A stretch of DNA of 64,000 bases, taken from Microcoleus sp. FACHB-1515. GTDB lineage: Bacteria; Cyanobacteriota; Cyanobacteriia; Elainellales; Elainellaceae. The notes below the pieces were generated by a model. The model was not told the DNA's origin and searched no databases. It was given only the letters and a program-made list of their open reading frames with translations. The stretch spans positions 124,001 through 188,000 of the forward strand of contig NZ_JACJPO010000015.1 of assembly GCF_014696105.1 (NCBI RefSeq). The letters run 5' to 3'. Shown in pieces: positions 45,986 through 54,733 of the stretch (the first letter of the stretch is position 1; every line of letters starts with the position of its first letter). Both the position numbers and the translations under genes were made by a program.

Positions 45986-47713
45986 CTAATATTTCCGCTC
46001 TTGTGGCTGGAACATTGTGATTGTCACAGGTCGATATTGCAAATCGATTCCCGCTGGTGAATAGAAGGCCATTGTGTGTTTGAGGAAGTTGGTGTCGTCT
46101 CGATCGACAAAATCTTCTCGGCAATGTGCGCCGCGACTTTCTTGACGATTTAAGGCGCTCGTTAGAATCATTTCACCGACGATTAATAGGTTTTGTAATT
46201 CCAGTGCTTCGGTGATTTCGGTGTTCCACAGTCGCGCTTTGTCATCGAGGAAAACTTGTTCAGCTTGTTTGCGGAGTTCGGCGAGTTTTTCGAGACCTTC
46301 GCGCATCAAAGACTCGGTGCGGAAAACGCCGCAATAGTCGGTCATGCAGTCTTGGAAGGCTTGGCGAATTTCGTTGATGCGATATTGGCCGGGGCGATCG
46401 ATCAACTCTTGAATTCGCGTTTCTGCCCAGTTGAGATAGGTTTGCTCGTCAACGTCGGGCAGTTTGCGAGTTTGGACATATTGGGCGATCGTCGCACCCG
46501 TTCTTCGTCCATAAACCACGCATTCCAACAGAGAATTACTTCCGAGTCGATTTGCGCCGTGAACCGAGACGCAAGCGGTTTCGCCAGCGGCAAAGAAGCC
46601 TTCGACTAGACCTTCGGGACTGCTGCGGACTTGCCCATCCGTGTTGACCGGAATGCCGCCCATCGAATAGTGGACGGTCGGGCGGACGGGAATCGGTTGG
46701 GTTACGGCGTCGATGCCGACGAGTCGGTGCGCTTCTTCCCAGCAGAACGGAACACGACTCATGATTTTTTCTTTGCCCATGTGCCGCAGGTCGAGGTAGA
46801 CATGCGGGCCACCCGATCGCCCATCGGGAAATGCTCCTCGTCCCGCCCGAATTTCCTTCGTGATGGCGCGAGAAGTGATGTCGCGGGGGGCAAGCTCCAT
46901 GCGGGAAGGCGCGTAGTTTGCCATGAAGCGATCGCCCTCGGCGTTAATCAGATACGCCCCTTCTCCCCGGACGGCTTCGGAGATCAGAACGCCGACGGGA
47001 TAAAGTCCGGTGGGGTGGAACTGGACGAACTCCATGTCTTCGATCGGCAGTCCGGCTACGGCTGTCATCGCTAAGCCGTCTCCGGTTGAGGCGTAGTCGT
47101 TGGAAGTCGTGTTGTAAACGCGCCCGTAGCCGCCTGTGGCGAACATGACGGCTTTGGCGCGGACGACCTCGATTCGCGCATCTTGAATGTTGAACATGAC
47201 GACGCCTTTCGCCTGTCCTTCTTCCAAAATCAAGCGCATCACGTACCATTCGTCATAAATCTTGACACCGTAGCGCATCAGATTACAGATCAGTTCGTGC
47301 AAAATCGCGTGTCCGGTTTTGTCGGCGGCATAGCAGGTGCGGCGATGCGAATGTCCACCGAAAGCGCGTTGAGCGACGCGACCGTCTTCGAGTCGGGAGA
47401 AGAGGACGCCCATGTGTTCTAGGTCGATGACGACATCGGGCGCTTCTTTCGTCAGAATTTCGACCGCATCTTGGTCGGCCAGATAGTCCGCGCCTTTAAC
47501 CGTATCGAAGGCGTGAGCTTCCCAGCTATCGTCGGTATCGACGTTTTTGAGGGAGGCGGCCATTCCGCCCTGGGCGGCAACCGAGTGCGATCGAATCGGG
47601 TGCGTCTTTGCCACGACTGCCACGCTGAGGCGCGAATCGGTGCGAGCAATTTCCAAGGCGGCTCGCGATCCGGCCAGTCCGCCGCCGACAATGATTACGT
47701 CATGTTCAATCAT
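45986..47713 (-). CDS. sdhA: succinate dehydrogenase/fumarate reductase flavoprotein subunit
   Basis: A 575-residue FAD subunit. The dinucleotide fold is EHDVIIVGGGLAGSRAALEI and the covalent-flavin histidine site is RSHSVAAQGGMAASL (His near residue 44). Catalytic motifs include the capping HPTGLYPVGVLISEAVRGEG and RPTVHYSMGGIPVNTDG, with GANRLGSNSLLECVVYGRR. The start ATG 47713 is placed at the conserved MIEHDVIIVGG; a 43-codon extension upstream is unconserved. In cyanobacteria SdhA works with SdhB, and possibly an HdrB-like anchor such as 2980-3876. sdhB is not in this window. Confidence 0.95.
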   Translation of the reverse strand: MIEHDVIIVGGGLAGSRAALEIARTDSRLSVAVVAKTHPIRSHSVAAQGGMAASLKNVDTDDSWEAHAFDTVKGADYLADQDAVEILTKEAPDVVIDLEHMGVLFSRLEDGRVAQRAFGGHSHRRTCYAADKTGHAILHELICNLMRYGVKIYDEWYVMRLILEEGQAKGVVMFNIQDARIEVVRAKAVMFATGGYGRVYNTTSNDYASTGDGLAMTAVAGLPIEDMEFVQFHPTGLYPVGVLISEAVRGEGAYLINAEGDRFMANYAPSRMELAPRDITSRAITKEIRAGRGAFPDGRSGGPHVYLDLRHMGKEKIMSRVPFCWEEAHRLVGIDAVTQPIPVRPTVHYSMGGIPVNTDGQVRSSPEGLVEGFFAAGETACVSVHGANRLGSNSLLECVVYGRRTGATIAQYVQTRKLPDVDEQTYLNWAETRIQELIDRPGQYRINEIRQAFQDCMTDYCGVFRTESLMREGLEKLAELRKQAEQVFLDDKARLWNTEITEALELQNLLIVGEMILTSALNRQESRGAHCREDFVDRDDTNFLKHTMAFYSPAGIDLQYRPVTITMFQPQERKY

Positions 47714-47859
47714 GCTGTGGGGTGCGCGTTTGCGCCAAACACTGATGCTCCTATCCTGACGCAAAAAAGCGGCTGTCGTTGGATAGAGCGCGGTTTGTCG
47801 ATTTTTGTGAAGACGGAAGACGATCGACTTCGTGCTGTTCAACAGCGATCCAACTGAAA

Positions 47860-48351
47860 CTATTTGCTGTCGCGATCGCTTTCCGACTTCAACGCCTGAT
47901 CGAGGACGGCACGAGCCTGTTCCGCCTGCGTCCGAGCTTCGCGATAGCGCAAATTCGTCTGTGCAAAGTTTTTTAGCACTTTGAAGCCTTCTTTAAGCTG
48001 GTTAAGTTCTTCTTCGTCCACAGGTTCATCGGAGAACAGCAAATCGATTTGTTCGCGGACTTTCATTGCCTCGGTGCGCGATGATTGCACTTTGATTTTG
48101 AGCGTGGCAAGGTTACTCAGAATTTGAACCGCTTGGGCGATCGCGTCGTTTTCTTCGGCAGGGGTAACAGCGTCGTCTTTCACTTCAATGAATTGTTGAG
48201 GGCTAAAACCCTCAGAGAGGTCGGTGGAAAGTTTACCTTCTTCTAGCATTTCAAGCAATTTATCCATCGCTTTTTCTCGCGCTTTGGGCGAATCTTTGCC
48301 GGGAACGGTCAGCTTCACTTCCGGGTCTTGAACGAGCGAATAAGAAACCAT
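47860..48351 (-). CDS. hypothetical coiled-coil protein
   Basis: A 163-residue acidic protein starting MVSYSLVQDPEVKLTVPGKD. It is almost entirely helical and rich in Glu, Lys and Ala. Residues 80-160 look like a coiled coil (LKIKVQSSRTEAMKVREQID, NLRYREARTQAEQARAVLDQ). No catalytic motif or membrane span is present. It lies 146 bases upstream of sdhA on the same strand. Unrecognised family. Confidence 0.65.
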   Translation of the reverse strand: MVSYSLVQDPEVKLTVPGKDSPKAREKAMDKLLEMLEEGKLSTDLSEGFSPQQFIEVKDDAVTPAEENDAIAQAVQILSNLATLKIKVQSSRTEAMKVREQIDLLFSDEPVDEEELNQLKEGFKVLKNFAQTNLRYREARTQAEQARAVLDQALKSESDRDSK

Positions 48352-48698
48352 AATGTCTCAAAATACATCAGTACTAATTTGTCCATTTTAGTTTAGCAGC
48401 AAGTGCGATCGCGTTAGCGCTCTCGGAACGATATCGCGTTAGCGCTCTCGGAACGATATCGCGTTAGCGCTCTCGGAACGATATCGCGGAGCGCTCCCCA
48501 CAGGGTATCGCGATCGCTTGCGGAACAATATCGAATCCGAATTTTTCTATGATTCGCGCCTTAATTTTTGCAAGCTGTTTCTCTTCCAAACGGCGCATTT
48601 GCATTTCAAGCAGATTTCTATAATGAAATCAAGATTCTTCAACTTTTTTCGATCGGCTCGATCAATTTTTGTAATCTGCAATACAACCAGTTTTTAAT
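48352..48698. other. intergenic region carrying a tandem repeat
   Basis: No gene seen in this divergent interval. It holds three perfect 25-base repeats (48411-48485) and degenerate relatives up to about 48535, then AT-rich sequence before the alpha/beta hydrolase gene. Confidence 0.6.
48411..48485. repeat. three perfect 25-bp tandem repeats
   Basis: The unit runs 48411-48435, 48436-48460 and 48461-48485 with no mismatch. Each unit contains AGCGCT and TATCGCG palindromes, and the cluster abuts HIP1 octamers. It resembles the short tandem repeats known between cyanobacterial genes. Confidence 0.9.
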
Positions 48699-49358
48699 AT
48701 GAATGAGCTTTACTTTGTCAGCGGCTTAGGTGCAGATCAGCGCGTGTTTCGATCGCTCAAATTTCAAGGCTATGAACCCAAGCACATCCATTGGATCAAG
48801 CCGGAATCTGGAGAATCGATCGAGCAGTATGCTAAACGTCTCACTGCTCAAATCCAAGGCAAAAAACCGATTATTGTCGGGCTTTCGTTTGGCGGCATGA
48901 TGGCGATCGAAATTGCCAAGCACATTCCTACCGAAAAAGTCATTCTTATCTCCAGCGCCGAAACTAAATATGATATTCCACCTTACTATCGCTTTTTCAA
49001 ATGGGTTCCTTTACATCGAATTTTGCCATTGCAGTTTCTTACGCTAGCAGGTTTTGAAGTTGCCTGCTGGTATTTTGGCGTTACTTCGCTTCAAGAGCGA
49101 CAACTGCTTAAATCTATTCTTTTGGATACCGATACCGACTTTTTTCGCTGGGCAGTTGATCAAGCGCTAACTTGGGATAATAAAACTCAACCCGATGTAT
49201 TTCACGTTCACGGCACAAGCGATCGCGTCTTGCCAATTCGCTTCACAGAACCGGATGTGAGAATCGATCGAGGAGGGCACTTTATGGTTCTCAATCGCGC
49301 CGAAGAACTCATTCCCATTCTTGAGAAAGTGATTTATTATGAGCAGATGACTAGCTGA
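48699..49358 (+). CDS. alpha/beta hydrolase
   Basis: A 219-residue hydrolase. The oxyanion region is FVSGLGADQRVFRSLKFQG, the nucleophile elbow is IIVGLSFGGMMAIEIAKH (Ser near residue 68), the acid is probably in VFHVHGTSDRVLPI (Asp near residue 171) and the His is in IDRGGHFMVLNRA near residue 197. All three members of the triad are present. The cap is short and helical. Substrate unknown. It lies nine bases from the MNT gene on the same strand, perhaps as a chance neighbour. Confidence 0.85.
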   Translation: MNELYFVSGLGADQRVFRSLKFQGYEPKHIHWIKPESGESIEQYAKRLTAQIQGKKPIIVGLSFGGMMAIEIAKHIPTEKVILISSAETKYDIPPYYRFFKWVPLHRILPLQFLTLAGFEVACWYFGVTSLQERQLLKSILLDTDTDFFRWAVDQALTWDNKTQPDVFHVHGTSDRVLPIRFTEPDVRIDRGGHFMVLNRAEELIPILEKVIYYEQMTS

Positions 49359-49370
49359 AGGCAAAACGTG

Positions 49371-49697
49371 ATGCTAGATCAGCAAACGTTGAATACAATT
49401 TTGCAGCAGTTGCGATCTGAACTTGAAAAGCTGTATGGCGATCGATTGATTCACGTCATTCTGTTTGGTTCTCAAGCAAGAGGCGATGCTGAAGCGCATT
49501 CGGATATTGATGTTTTAGTGGTGCTAAATCACTCAGTTGAGCCAGCGGCTGAAGCTGAGCGATCGAGCCATTTTGTCACAGCATTATGTTTGAAATACCA
49601 GGTTTTGATTGCCTGTGTATTTGTCAGCCGCGATCGCTTCATTGAGCAGCAAGGCGGATTTCTACGAAACGTGCATCGCGAAGGAATTTTGGTGTAA
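49371..49697 (+). CDS. MNT-type nucleotidyltransferase (antitoxin of MNT/HEPN pair)
   Basis: A 108-residue minimal nucleotidyltransferase. The motif HVILFGSQARGDAEAHSDID (residues 28-47) contains the G-S-x(n)-D-x-D catalytic triad; VLVVLNH completes the strand. In MNT/HEPN modules this protein counteracts the HEPN RNase, for some members by AMPylating it. ATG 49371 directly follows an alternative GTG at 49368. Its stop codon TAA overlaps the expected HEPN start, where GTA rather than GTG or ATG is found. Confidence 0.88.
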   Translation: MLDQQTLNTILQQLRSELEKLYGDRLIHVILFGSQARGDAEAHSDIDVLVVLNHSVEPAAEAERSSHFVTALCLKYQVLIACVFVSRDRFIEQQGGFLRNVHREGILV

Positions 49698-50074
49698 CGC
49701 CGGAGCAGCAAGCACTTCTTCAGAAAGCCGCTCGAAGTTTAGAGGCGGCAAAGCTGCTCAATCAGGAGAATTTGCCTGAATTTGCTGCCGCTCGTGCTTA
49801 CTACACCATGTTTTATGTTGTGGAAGCATTTCTAGAAGGCGAAGGGCTATCTTTTTCCAAGCATTCTGCTGTGATTTCTGCGTTTGGTCGGCGGTTTGCC
49901 AGTACAGGTCGGCTCCCTGTTGAGTTTCATCGCTATCTGATTACGGCTGAACAAATTCGCCGCCAAGGTGACTATGATCCAAACTCAACTTTGACCGTTG
50001 CACAGGCCGCAGAGCAGATTTCTAGGGCTGAAGAATTTTTGCAGCTTGCTCAAGCGCAAATTGGGCAGTTTTAG
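49694..50074 (+). CDS. HEPN-domain protein (toxin of MNT/HEPN pair), no canonical start
   Basis: A frame of about 126 residues reading TPEQQALLQKAARSLEAAKL, then EFAAARAYYTMFYVVEAFL, LSFSKHSAVISAFGRRFAST, LPVEFHRYLITAEQIRRQGD and a closing helix. This is the HEPN fold; the R-x-x-x-Y-Y and R-Y/H features of the active RNase are present. Family members start M-T-P-E-Q at exactly this point, but here the first codon is GTA and no ATG, GTG or TTG lies between it and residue 26. The gene is either unexpressed, started from GTA, or started from the TTG at 49772, which would remove the first helix. Confidence 0.75.
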   Translation, partial: VTPEQQALLQKAARSLEAAKLLNQENLPEFAAARAYYTMFYVVEAFLEGEGLSFSKHSAVISAFGRRFASTGRLPVEFHRYLITAEQIRRQGDYDPNSTLTVAQAAEQISRAEEFLQLAQAQIGQF

Positions 50075-50136
50075 CCGATCGCCAGTCTGCAAGTTTCATT
50101 TGGAAAACTTGTCATCTCGGATGCCGTCGATCGTCC

Positions 50137-50358
50137 CTACTCTACATTCGTCGCTTCAACTAACTCCTCTAACGAGCATTGCAGCACTTCCATCAATCGC
50201 TCGGTCTCAGTGAAAGTGAGACGAGGTTCAACGACTCCCCGCTCCCATGCGCTGATTGTTTTAATGGTGATGCCTAGCCGATCGGCTAGTTGCCGCTGGG
50301 TCAGTCCAGCCCGTAGCCGCAGTTTTGCCAGAGTTAGCTGATTATTCTCCTCGGTCAT
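50137..50358 (-). CDS. XRE-family helix-turn-helix regulator
   Basis: A 73-residue single-domain regulator. The HTH is TLAKLRLRAGLTQRQLADRL then GITIKTISAWERGVVEPRLT, a standard Cro/C1 pattern, followed by an acidic helix. ATG 50358 is used; a start seven codons upstream would sit inside its own operator. It converges with the HEPN gene and has no recognisable toxin partner. Two tandem operator-like repeats lie immediately upstream, so autorepression is likely. Confidence 0.85.
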   Translation of the reverse strand: MTEENNQLTLAKLRLRAGLTQRQLADRLGITIKTISAWERGVVEPRLTFTETERLMEVLQCSLEELVEATNVE

Positions 50359-50365
50359 GGCAAGA

Positions 50366-50393
50366 TGTTCGGTGTACACTGTTCGGTATACAC
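50366..50393 (-). promoter_or_regulatory. tandem operator-like repeats upstream of the XRE gene
   Basis: TGTTCGGTGTACAC (50366-50379) and TGTTCGGTATACAC (50380-50393) are adjacent copies, 13 of 14 identical, each with a near-palindromic core (GTGTACAC, GGTATACACC). They lie eight bases before the ATG at 50358 on the minus strand and cover the likely -10 region. Confidence 0.6.
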
Positions 50394-50523
50394 CGATTGG
50401 TTGTTTCGATTGCTAACGAAAATGAGCAGTTAGAAGGACTGCCATTAAATTACTGCTCGATTCTTGGGGTGTTCGTCGCTCTTCAGTTTCCCACTAAGTG
50501 ACACTCATCTCTCACTTTTGCTT

Positions 50524-50542
50524 GGTCAAGGTCTGATTGACC
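50524..50542. promoter_or_regulatory. GGTCAA/TTGACC inverted repeat
   Basis: GGTCAA (50524-50529) and TTGACC (50537-50542) form a perfect six-base inverted repeat with a seven-base spacer, 35 bases before the small gene at 50577. It may be an operator. Confidence 0.3.
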
Positions 50543-50576
50543 TTCATTTTGCTGTGCCAAAAATTTGAGGTGAGTT

Positions 50577-50783
50577 GTGAACTATTTCAACCTTTTGCAT
50601 CCCTGGTGCGTCATGCGACTGCTGCCCGAAGCGCAAAGAGTTGTAGCGAAACGGTTTCGGCAGCGCAATGATACAGAAGCGCACAAGCGAATTTTGCAGT
50701 GGATGTTGCCGGAAGCAGAATTTGTGATTGTGTTTGATCTGGAGCGCCCGGACTGCTCGATCGACACCAACACCAACAGTTGA
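50577..50783 (+). CDS. small hypothetical protein
   Basis: A 68-residue protein starting at GTG with GAGGTGAG upstream: MNYFNLLHPWCVMRLLPEAQ then VVAKRFRQRNDTEAHKRILQ and a VIVFDLE strand. The pattern suggests a small soluble alpha/beta protein of a type seen repeatedly in cyanobacteria, but no family name is known to me. It is on the same strand as uvrB, 102 bases upstream of it. Confidence 0.5.
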   Translation: MNYFNLLHPWCVMRLLPEAQRVVAKRFRQRNDTEAHKRILQWMLPEAEFVIVFDLERPDCSIDTNTNS

Positions 50784-50884
50784 GCGGCAATCCGCATCGC
50801 CACGAGTTGTAGTTTCTTGCACCGCGAAACTGGGTCGATCGGTCATCATAGAGGTTGGAGCTTCACAAGTTTAGGTGGCTGCGA

Positions 50885-52888
50885 ATGACCAAGTTTCAGA
50901 TCAAAGCACCGTTTGAGCCGACCGGAGATCAGCCCAAAGCGATCGCCCAGATGACCCAGTTTATCCAGGCAGGCAACCGCTTCCAGACTTTGCGCGGAGC
51001 AACGGGCACAGGCAAAACCCACACCATGGCGCGAGTGATTCAAAACGTGGGCAAGCCGACGCTGATTTTGGCGCACAACAAAACTTTGGCCGCGCAACTG
51101 TGTAACGAGCTGCGCGAATTTTTCCCCGACAACGCCGTCGAATATTTCATCAGCTACTACGACTACTATCAGCCGGAAGCCTACATTCCCGTTACCGATA
51201 CCTACATCGCCAAGACTTCTTCGATTAACGAAGAGATCGATATGTTGCGGCATTCAGCGACGCGATCGCTGTTTGAGCGCCAAGACGTGATCGTGGTTGC
51301 CTCGATTAGCTGCATCTACGGTTTGGGAATTCCGTCTGAATATTTGAAAGCGTCGATTCCGTTTCGCGTCGGCATGGAAGCGGATCAGCGACAGATTTTG
51401 CGCGATCTCGCCTCGGTTCAATATGAACGGAACGATCTCGACGTGGGGCGCGGGCGGTTTCGCGTCAAGGGCGACGTGCTGGAAATTGGGCCAGCGTATG
51501 AAGACCGGATTATTCGCATCGAGTTTTTTGGTGACGAAATCGACGCAATTCGCTACATCGATCCGATTACGGGCGAAACCTTGCAGAGCATGGACGCGAT
51601 CAGCGTCTATCCGGCGCGGCACTTTGTTACCCCGGACGATCGCCTGCAAGAAGCCTGCGAAGCGATCCAGCAAGAACTCAAAGAGCGACTGGCCGAACTC
51701 GAAAGCGAGAATAAGCTGCTTGAAGCGCAGCGGCTCGAACAGCGCACTCGATACGATTTGGAAATGTTGCGCGAAGTTGGCTACTGCAACGGCGTCGAGA
51801 ACTATTCGCGCCATCTGGCAGGCCGCGCTCCGGGAGAATCGCCGGAATGTCTGCTCGACTATTTCCCGAAAGATTGGCTGTTGGTGATCGACGAGTCACA
51901 CGTGACGATTCCGCAGATTCGCGCCATGTACAACGGCGATCGCGCCCGCAAAACCGTGCTGATCGATCACGGCTTCCGTCTGCCGAGTGCCGCTGATAAC
52001 CGCCCGCTCAAGGCCGAAGAGTTTTGGGAAAAGGTGAATCAGTGCGCCTTTGTTTCCGCTACTCCGGGCGACTGGGAACTGGAAGTTTCGGAAGACCGCG
52101 TGGCCGAACAGGTGATTCGTCCAACAGGTGTACTTGATCCCGAAATCTTTGTGCGTCCAACCGAAGGCCAGATCGATGATCTGCTGGGCGAAGTGCGCCT
52201 GAGAGCCGATCGCCACGAACGCACCCTCGTCACCACGCTGACCAAGCGGATGGCCGAAGACCTCACCGAATATTTGCAAGAACATAATGTTCGCGTCCGT
52301 TATTTGCACTCGGAAATCAATTCGATCGAGCGCATCGAAATCCTCCAAGATCTCCGCAACGGCATCTTCGACGTTTTGATCGGCGTCAACCTGCTTAGAG
52401 AAGGATTGGACTTGCCGGAAGTGTCGCTCGTGGCGATTCTGGATGCCGACAAGGAAGGCTTTTTGCGGGCGGAGCGATCGCTGATCCAAACGATCGGACG
52501 CGCCGCCCGTCACGTCCAAGGTCAGGCGATTCTGTATGCAGACAACCTGACCGACAGCATGGCAAAGGCGATCAGCGAAACCGAACGCCGCCGCGCCATT
52601 CAGATCGAGTACAACGAAAAGCACGGCATTACGCCCCAGCCGATCGTCCGTCGCGCCAGCAATTCGATTTTGTCCTTCCTGGAAGTGTCGCGTCGCCTCA
52701 ATGCTCACGAACTGGAGGAAGCGATCGAACACGCGGACGATCTGCCGCTGGAAAACATTCCCGATTTGATCGTGCAGCTTGAAGCGCAAATGAAAGAAGC
52801 GGCAAAAAGTCTCGAATTTGAGGAAGCGGCCAAGTATCGCGATCGGATCAAGCAGTTGCGCGATCGATTGTTGGGTCGCCGCGCCTAG
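50885..52888 (+). CDS. uvrB: UvrABC system protein B
   Basis: A 667-residue excision-repair helicase that loads onto damaged DNA with UvrA and recruits UvrC. Walker A is [12 protein letters not shown] (residues 37-48). The beta-hairpin that probes the lesion is [13 protein letters not shown] near residues 92-105. The Walker B/DEAD-like [18 protein letters not shown] and motif [14 protein letters not shown] are present. The C-terminal UVR domain ([20 protein letters not shown]) recruits UvrC. ATG 50885 is chosen because conserved sequence starts there. Confidence 0.96.
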   Translation: MTKFQIKAPFEPTGDQPKAIAQMTQFIQAGNRFQTLRGATGTGKTHTMARVIQNVGKPTLILAHNKTLAAQLCNELREFFPDNAVEYFISYYDYYQPEAYIPVTDTYIAKTSSINEEIDMLRHSATRSLFERQDVIVVASISCIYGLGIPSEYLKASIPFRVGMEADQRQILRDLASVQYERNDLDVGRGRFRVKGDVLEIGPAYEDRIIRIEFFGDEIDAIRYIDPITGETLQSMDAISVYPARHFVTPDDRLQEACEAIQQELKERLAELESENKLLEAQRLEQRTRYDLEMLREVGYCNGVENYSRHLAGRAPGESPECLLDYFPKDWLLVIDESHVTIPQIRAMYNGDRARKTVLIDHGFRLPSAADNRPLKAEEFWEKVNQCAFVSATPGDWELEVSEDRVAEQVIRPTGVLDPEIFVRPTEGQIDDLLGEVRLRADRHERTLVTTLTKRMAEDLTEYLQEHNVRVRYLHSEINSIERIEILQDLRNGIFDVLIGVNLLREGLDLPEVSLVAILDADKEGFLRAERSLIQTIGRAARHVQGQAILYADNLTDSMAKAISETERRRAIQIEYNEKHGITPQPIVRRASNSILSFLEVSRRLNAHELEEAIEHADDLPLENIPDLIVQLEAQMKEAAKSLEFEEAAKYRDRIKQLRDRLLGRRA

Positions 52889-52906
52889 CGTTTTGGTTCT
52901 GATCGC

Positions 52907-52940
52907 CACGCCGCCATCGGAATGACGTTGTGGCGTGTTT
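52907..52940 (+). terminator. possible terminator after uvrB
   Basis: CACGCC (52907-52912) and GGCGTG (52932-52937) can form a stem with a 19-base loop, followed by TTTTG. Weaker than the other hairpins here. Confidence 0.45.
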
Positions 52941-53079
52941 TGATGAAGTGCGATCGCGCCCGCTAACCATAAAGAACTGTAATTCCTGAGATCAACTTCC
53001 GCACAGTCGCGAGAGTGAGTGTTTAATATGAAAATTCAGCCCTCCACTGGCTGCACCTGTGTTGTTTTTGGATTGCGAT

Positions 53080-54675
53080 ATGACCGCCCTCAACCGCTCT
53101 ACCCATCGTCGGCTCCGGCAACTGCGGCAGGTTCCTAGCGTGTGGGAAGGCGATCGCCGTCCGATCGCGCCGGGCGTGATCAGCAGTCTTGACCCGGAAG
53201 CCGATGACGAAGGTGAGTGTATTCTCTGGGTGGATGGCTCGGAAGGCGTGGTGCGGGCGATGGATGTGGTTGCTTTGCATAGCGGGCCTGAAGCGATCGT
53301 GCGAACGCTGCTGCGGGCGATGGAAGCGCCCCACAACGCATCGCCGCCTGCCCGTCCACAAAAAATTGTGGTACGCGATCGCGAAATTCAGTTTTTTCTG
53401 CGCGGCGTATTGCAAGATCTCGACATTGCGATCGAGCATGTGCCGGAACTGCCTTTGATTGACGAAATTTTTCGCGGACTGGAAGAAGGCGCAGAATCTC
53501 GCCCGCCCGATCTTCCTCCCCAATATGCCGATGCGCTGCTGGAACTGGCAGAGTCCTTGTGGCAGCAAGCGCCCTGGGAAATTTTGGACGAAGAGAAAAT
53601 TTTGGCGATCGAAGTCAACAGTGCAGATGTGGACACGCTGTATGTTTCGATTTTGGGCATGTTGGGGATGGAGTACGGCATTTTGCTGTATCGATCGATC
53701 GAATCGCTCAAACTCTTCCGAGAGCGTGTTCTAGCCTCGGAAGAATCGCCTCGCGACTTGCAGGCCGCCTTTTTGGAGCAGGATTGCTTTTTTCTCACGT
53801 TTGAACCCGCAGGCGACACGATCGAGCCGAGTTTCGGCAGTCTGCATCCTTTGGAGGGAATGCGAACGGTTTTGTATGACGACGAAGCGATCGCCGTTCT
53901 CCTGGCCTTGTCCGGGCTTCAGCGCTTTTTTCAGAAGCATCGATCGAAGCTCGAAGATTTTCCCGCCCTCAGCGGCAGCTACCGCATTCCCCATCCCGAT
54001 TCACCTCAGCAAAAAGTGTTTGTGCAGGTGGCAACCATGCCGGAACTAGCCGAAGAACTGTTTGAACTCACGGTCAACAGCGGTTTTGCCGATGTCGAAG
54101 AAAGCTTTGAAGCCATGTTTGCTCCGCAAGTTCCGGTTCTACGCACGGACTTGATTCCAGAAGATGCCTACTTTAGCTTGGGCGCGATGCCCTGGGAAAT
54201 TGTTGAGGCGATTCGATCGATCGCGCCGAACTATCAGGCGGCTGTCGGATCGATCGCCACACAGTCTGATGGCTTTCCGATCGTGCTGATCCAAACCTCG
54301 CGCCCCAAAGCGCTCAATTTGATCAAGGGCATTCAGCAGTCAGGCGGCTTGGCGAGCATTTGCTTCCATCCGGGCGAAGATCCGTTTGCGGCTCAGCGCT
54401 ACGATCTGGGCATTCTTCAAACTACCAACGGCGAACTGCATCTGTTTGGTGAATTTGAAGAAGACGACCCAATTCACATTCAAGCTCGCAAAAAGTGGGA
54501 TCAGCGCTGTCGCAAAACAAAAGGATTCTGCGGCCTGGTGATTGCCAAAGGCGTGAAAGGTCAGTCGCGCGGCCAGCCAGATTTAAAAGACATGCTTGCG
54601 CTGTTTGAAGTGCGATCGCTCACTCCGCAAGAACTCGGACTGGGCAATCTTGAACTCGTTCCGCAGTTTGAATAA
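53080..54675 (+). CDS. large hypothetical protein (DUF6930-like)
   Basis: A 531-residue soluble protein starting MTALNRSTHRRLRQLRQVPS. The N-terminal part (residues 1-95) has GDRRPIAPGVISSLDPEADD and a WVDGSEGVVRAMDVVALHSG strand pair that match the pattern I associate with DUF6930, a family mostly of cyanobacteria. The middle carries YADALLELAESLWQQAPWEI and DTLYVSILGMLGMEYGILLY, a second related block. No catalytic motif or membrane helix is apparent. It lies 190 bases downstream of uvrB but after a possible terminator. Confidence 0.6.
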   Translation: MTALNRSTHRRLRQLRQVPSVWEGDRRPIAPGVISSLDPEADDEGECILWVDGSEGVVRAMDVVALHSGPEAIVRTLLRAMEAPHNASPPARPQKIVVRDREIQFFLRGVLQDLDIAIEHVPELPLIDEIFRGLEEGAESRPPDLPPQYADALLELAESLWQQAPWEILDEEKILAIEVNSADVDTLYVSILGMLGMEYGILLYRSIESLKLFRERVLASEESPRDLQAAFLEQDCFFLTFEPAGDTIEPSFGSLHPLEGMRTVLYDDEAIAVLLALSGLQRFFQKHRSKLEDFPALSGSYRIPHPDSPQQKVFVQVATMPELAEELFELTVNSGFADVEESFEAMFAPQVPVLRTDLIPEDAYFSLGAMPWEIVEAIRSIAPNYQAAVGSIATQSDGFPIVLIQTSRPKALNLIKGIQQSGGLASICFHPGEDPFAAQRYDLGILQTTNGELHLFGEFEEDDPIHIQARKKWDQRCRKTKGFCGLVIAKGVKGQSRGQPDLKDMLALFEVRSLTPQELGLGNLELVPQFE

Positions 54676-54733
54676 TTCAAGATTGGCAGGGTGAAATTGC
54701 TGAGCCGCCTCATTTATAAGAACGAACTCCAAA

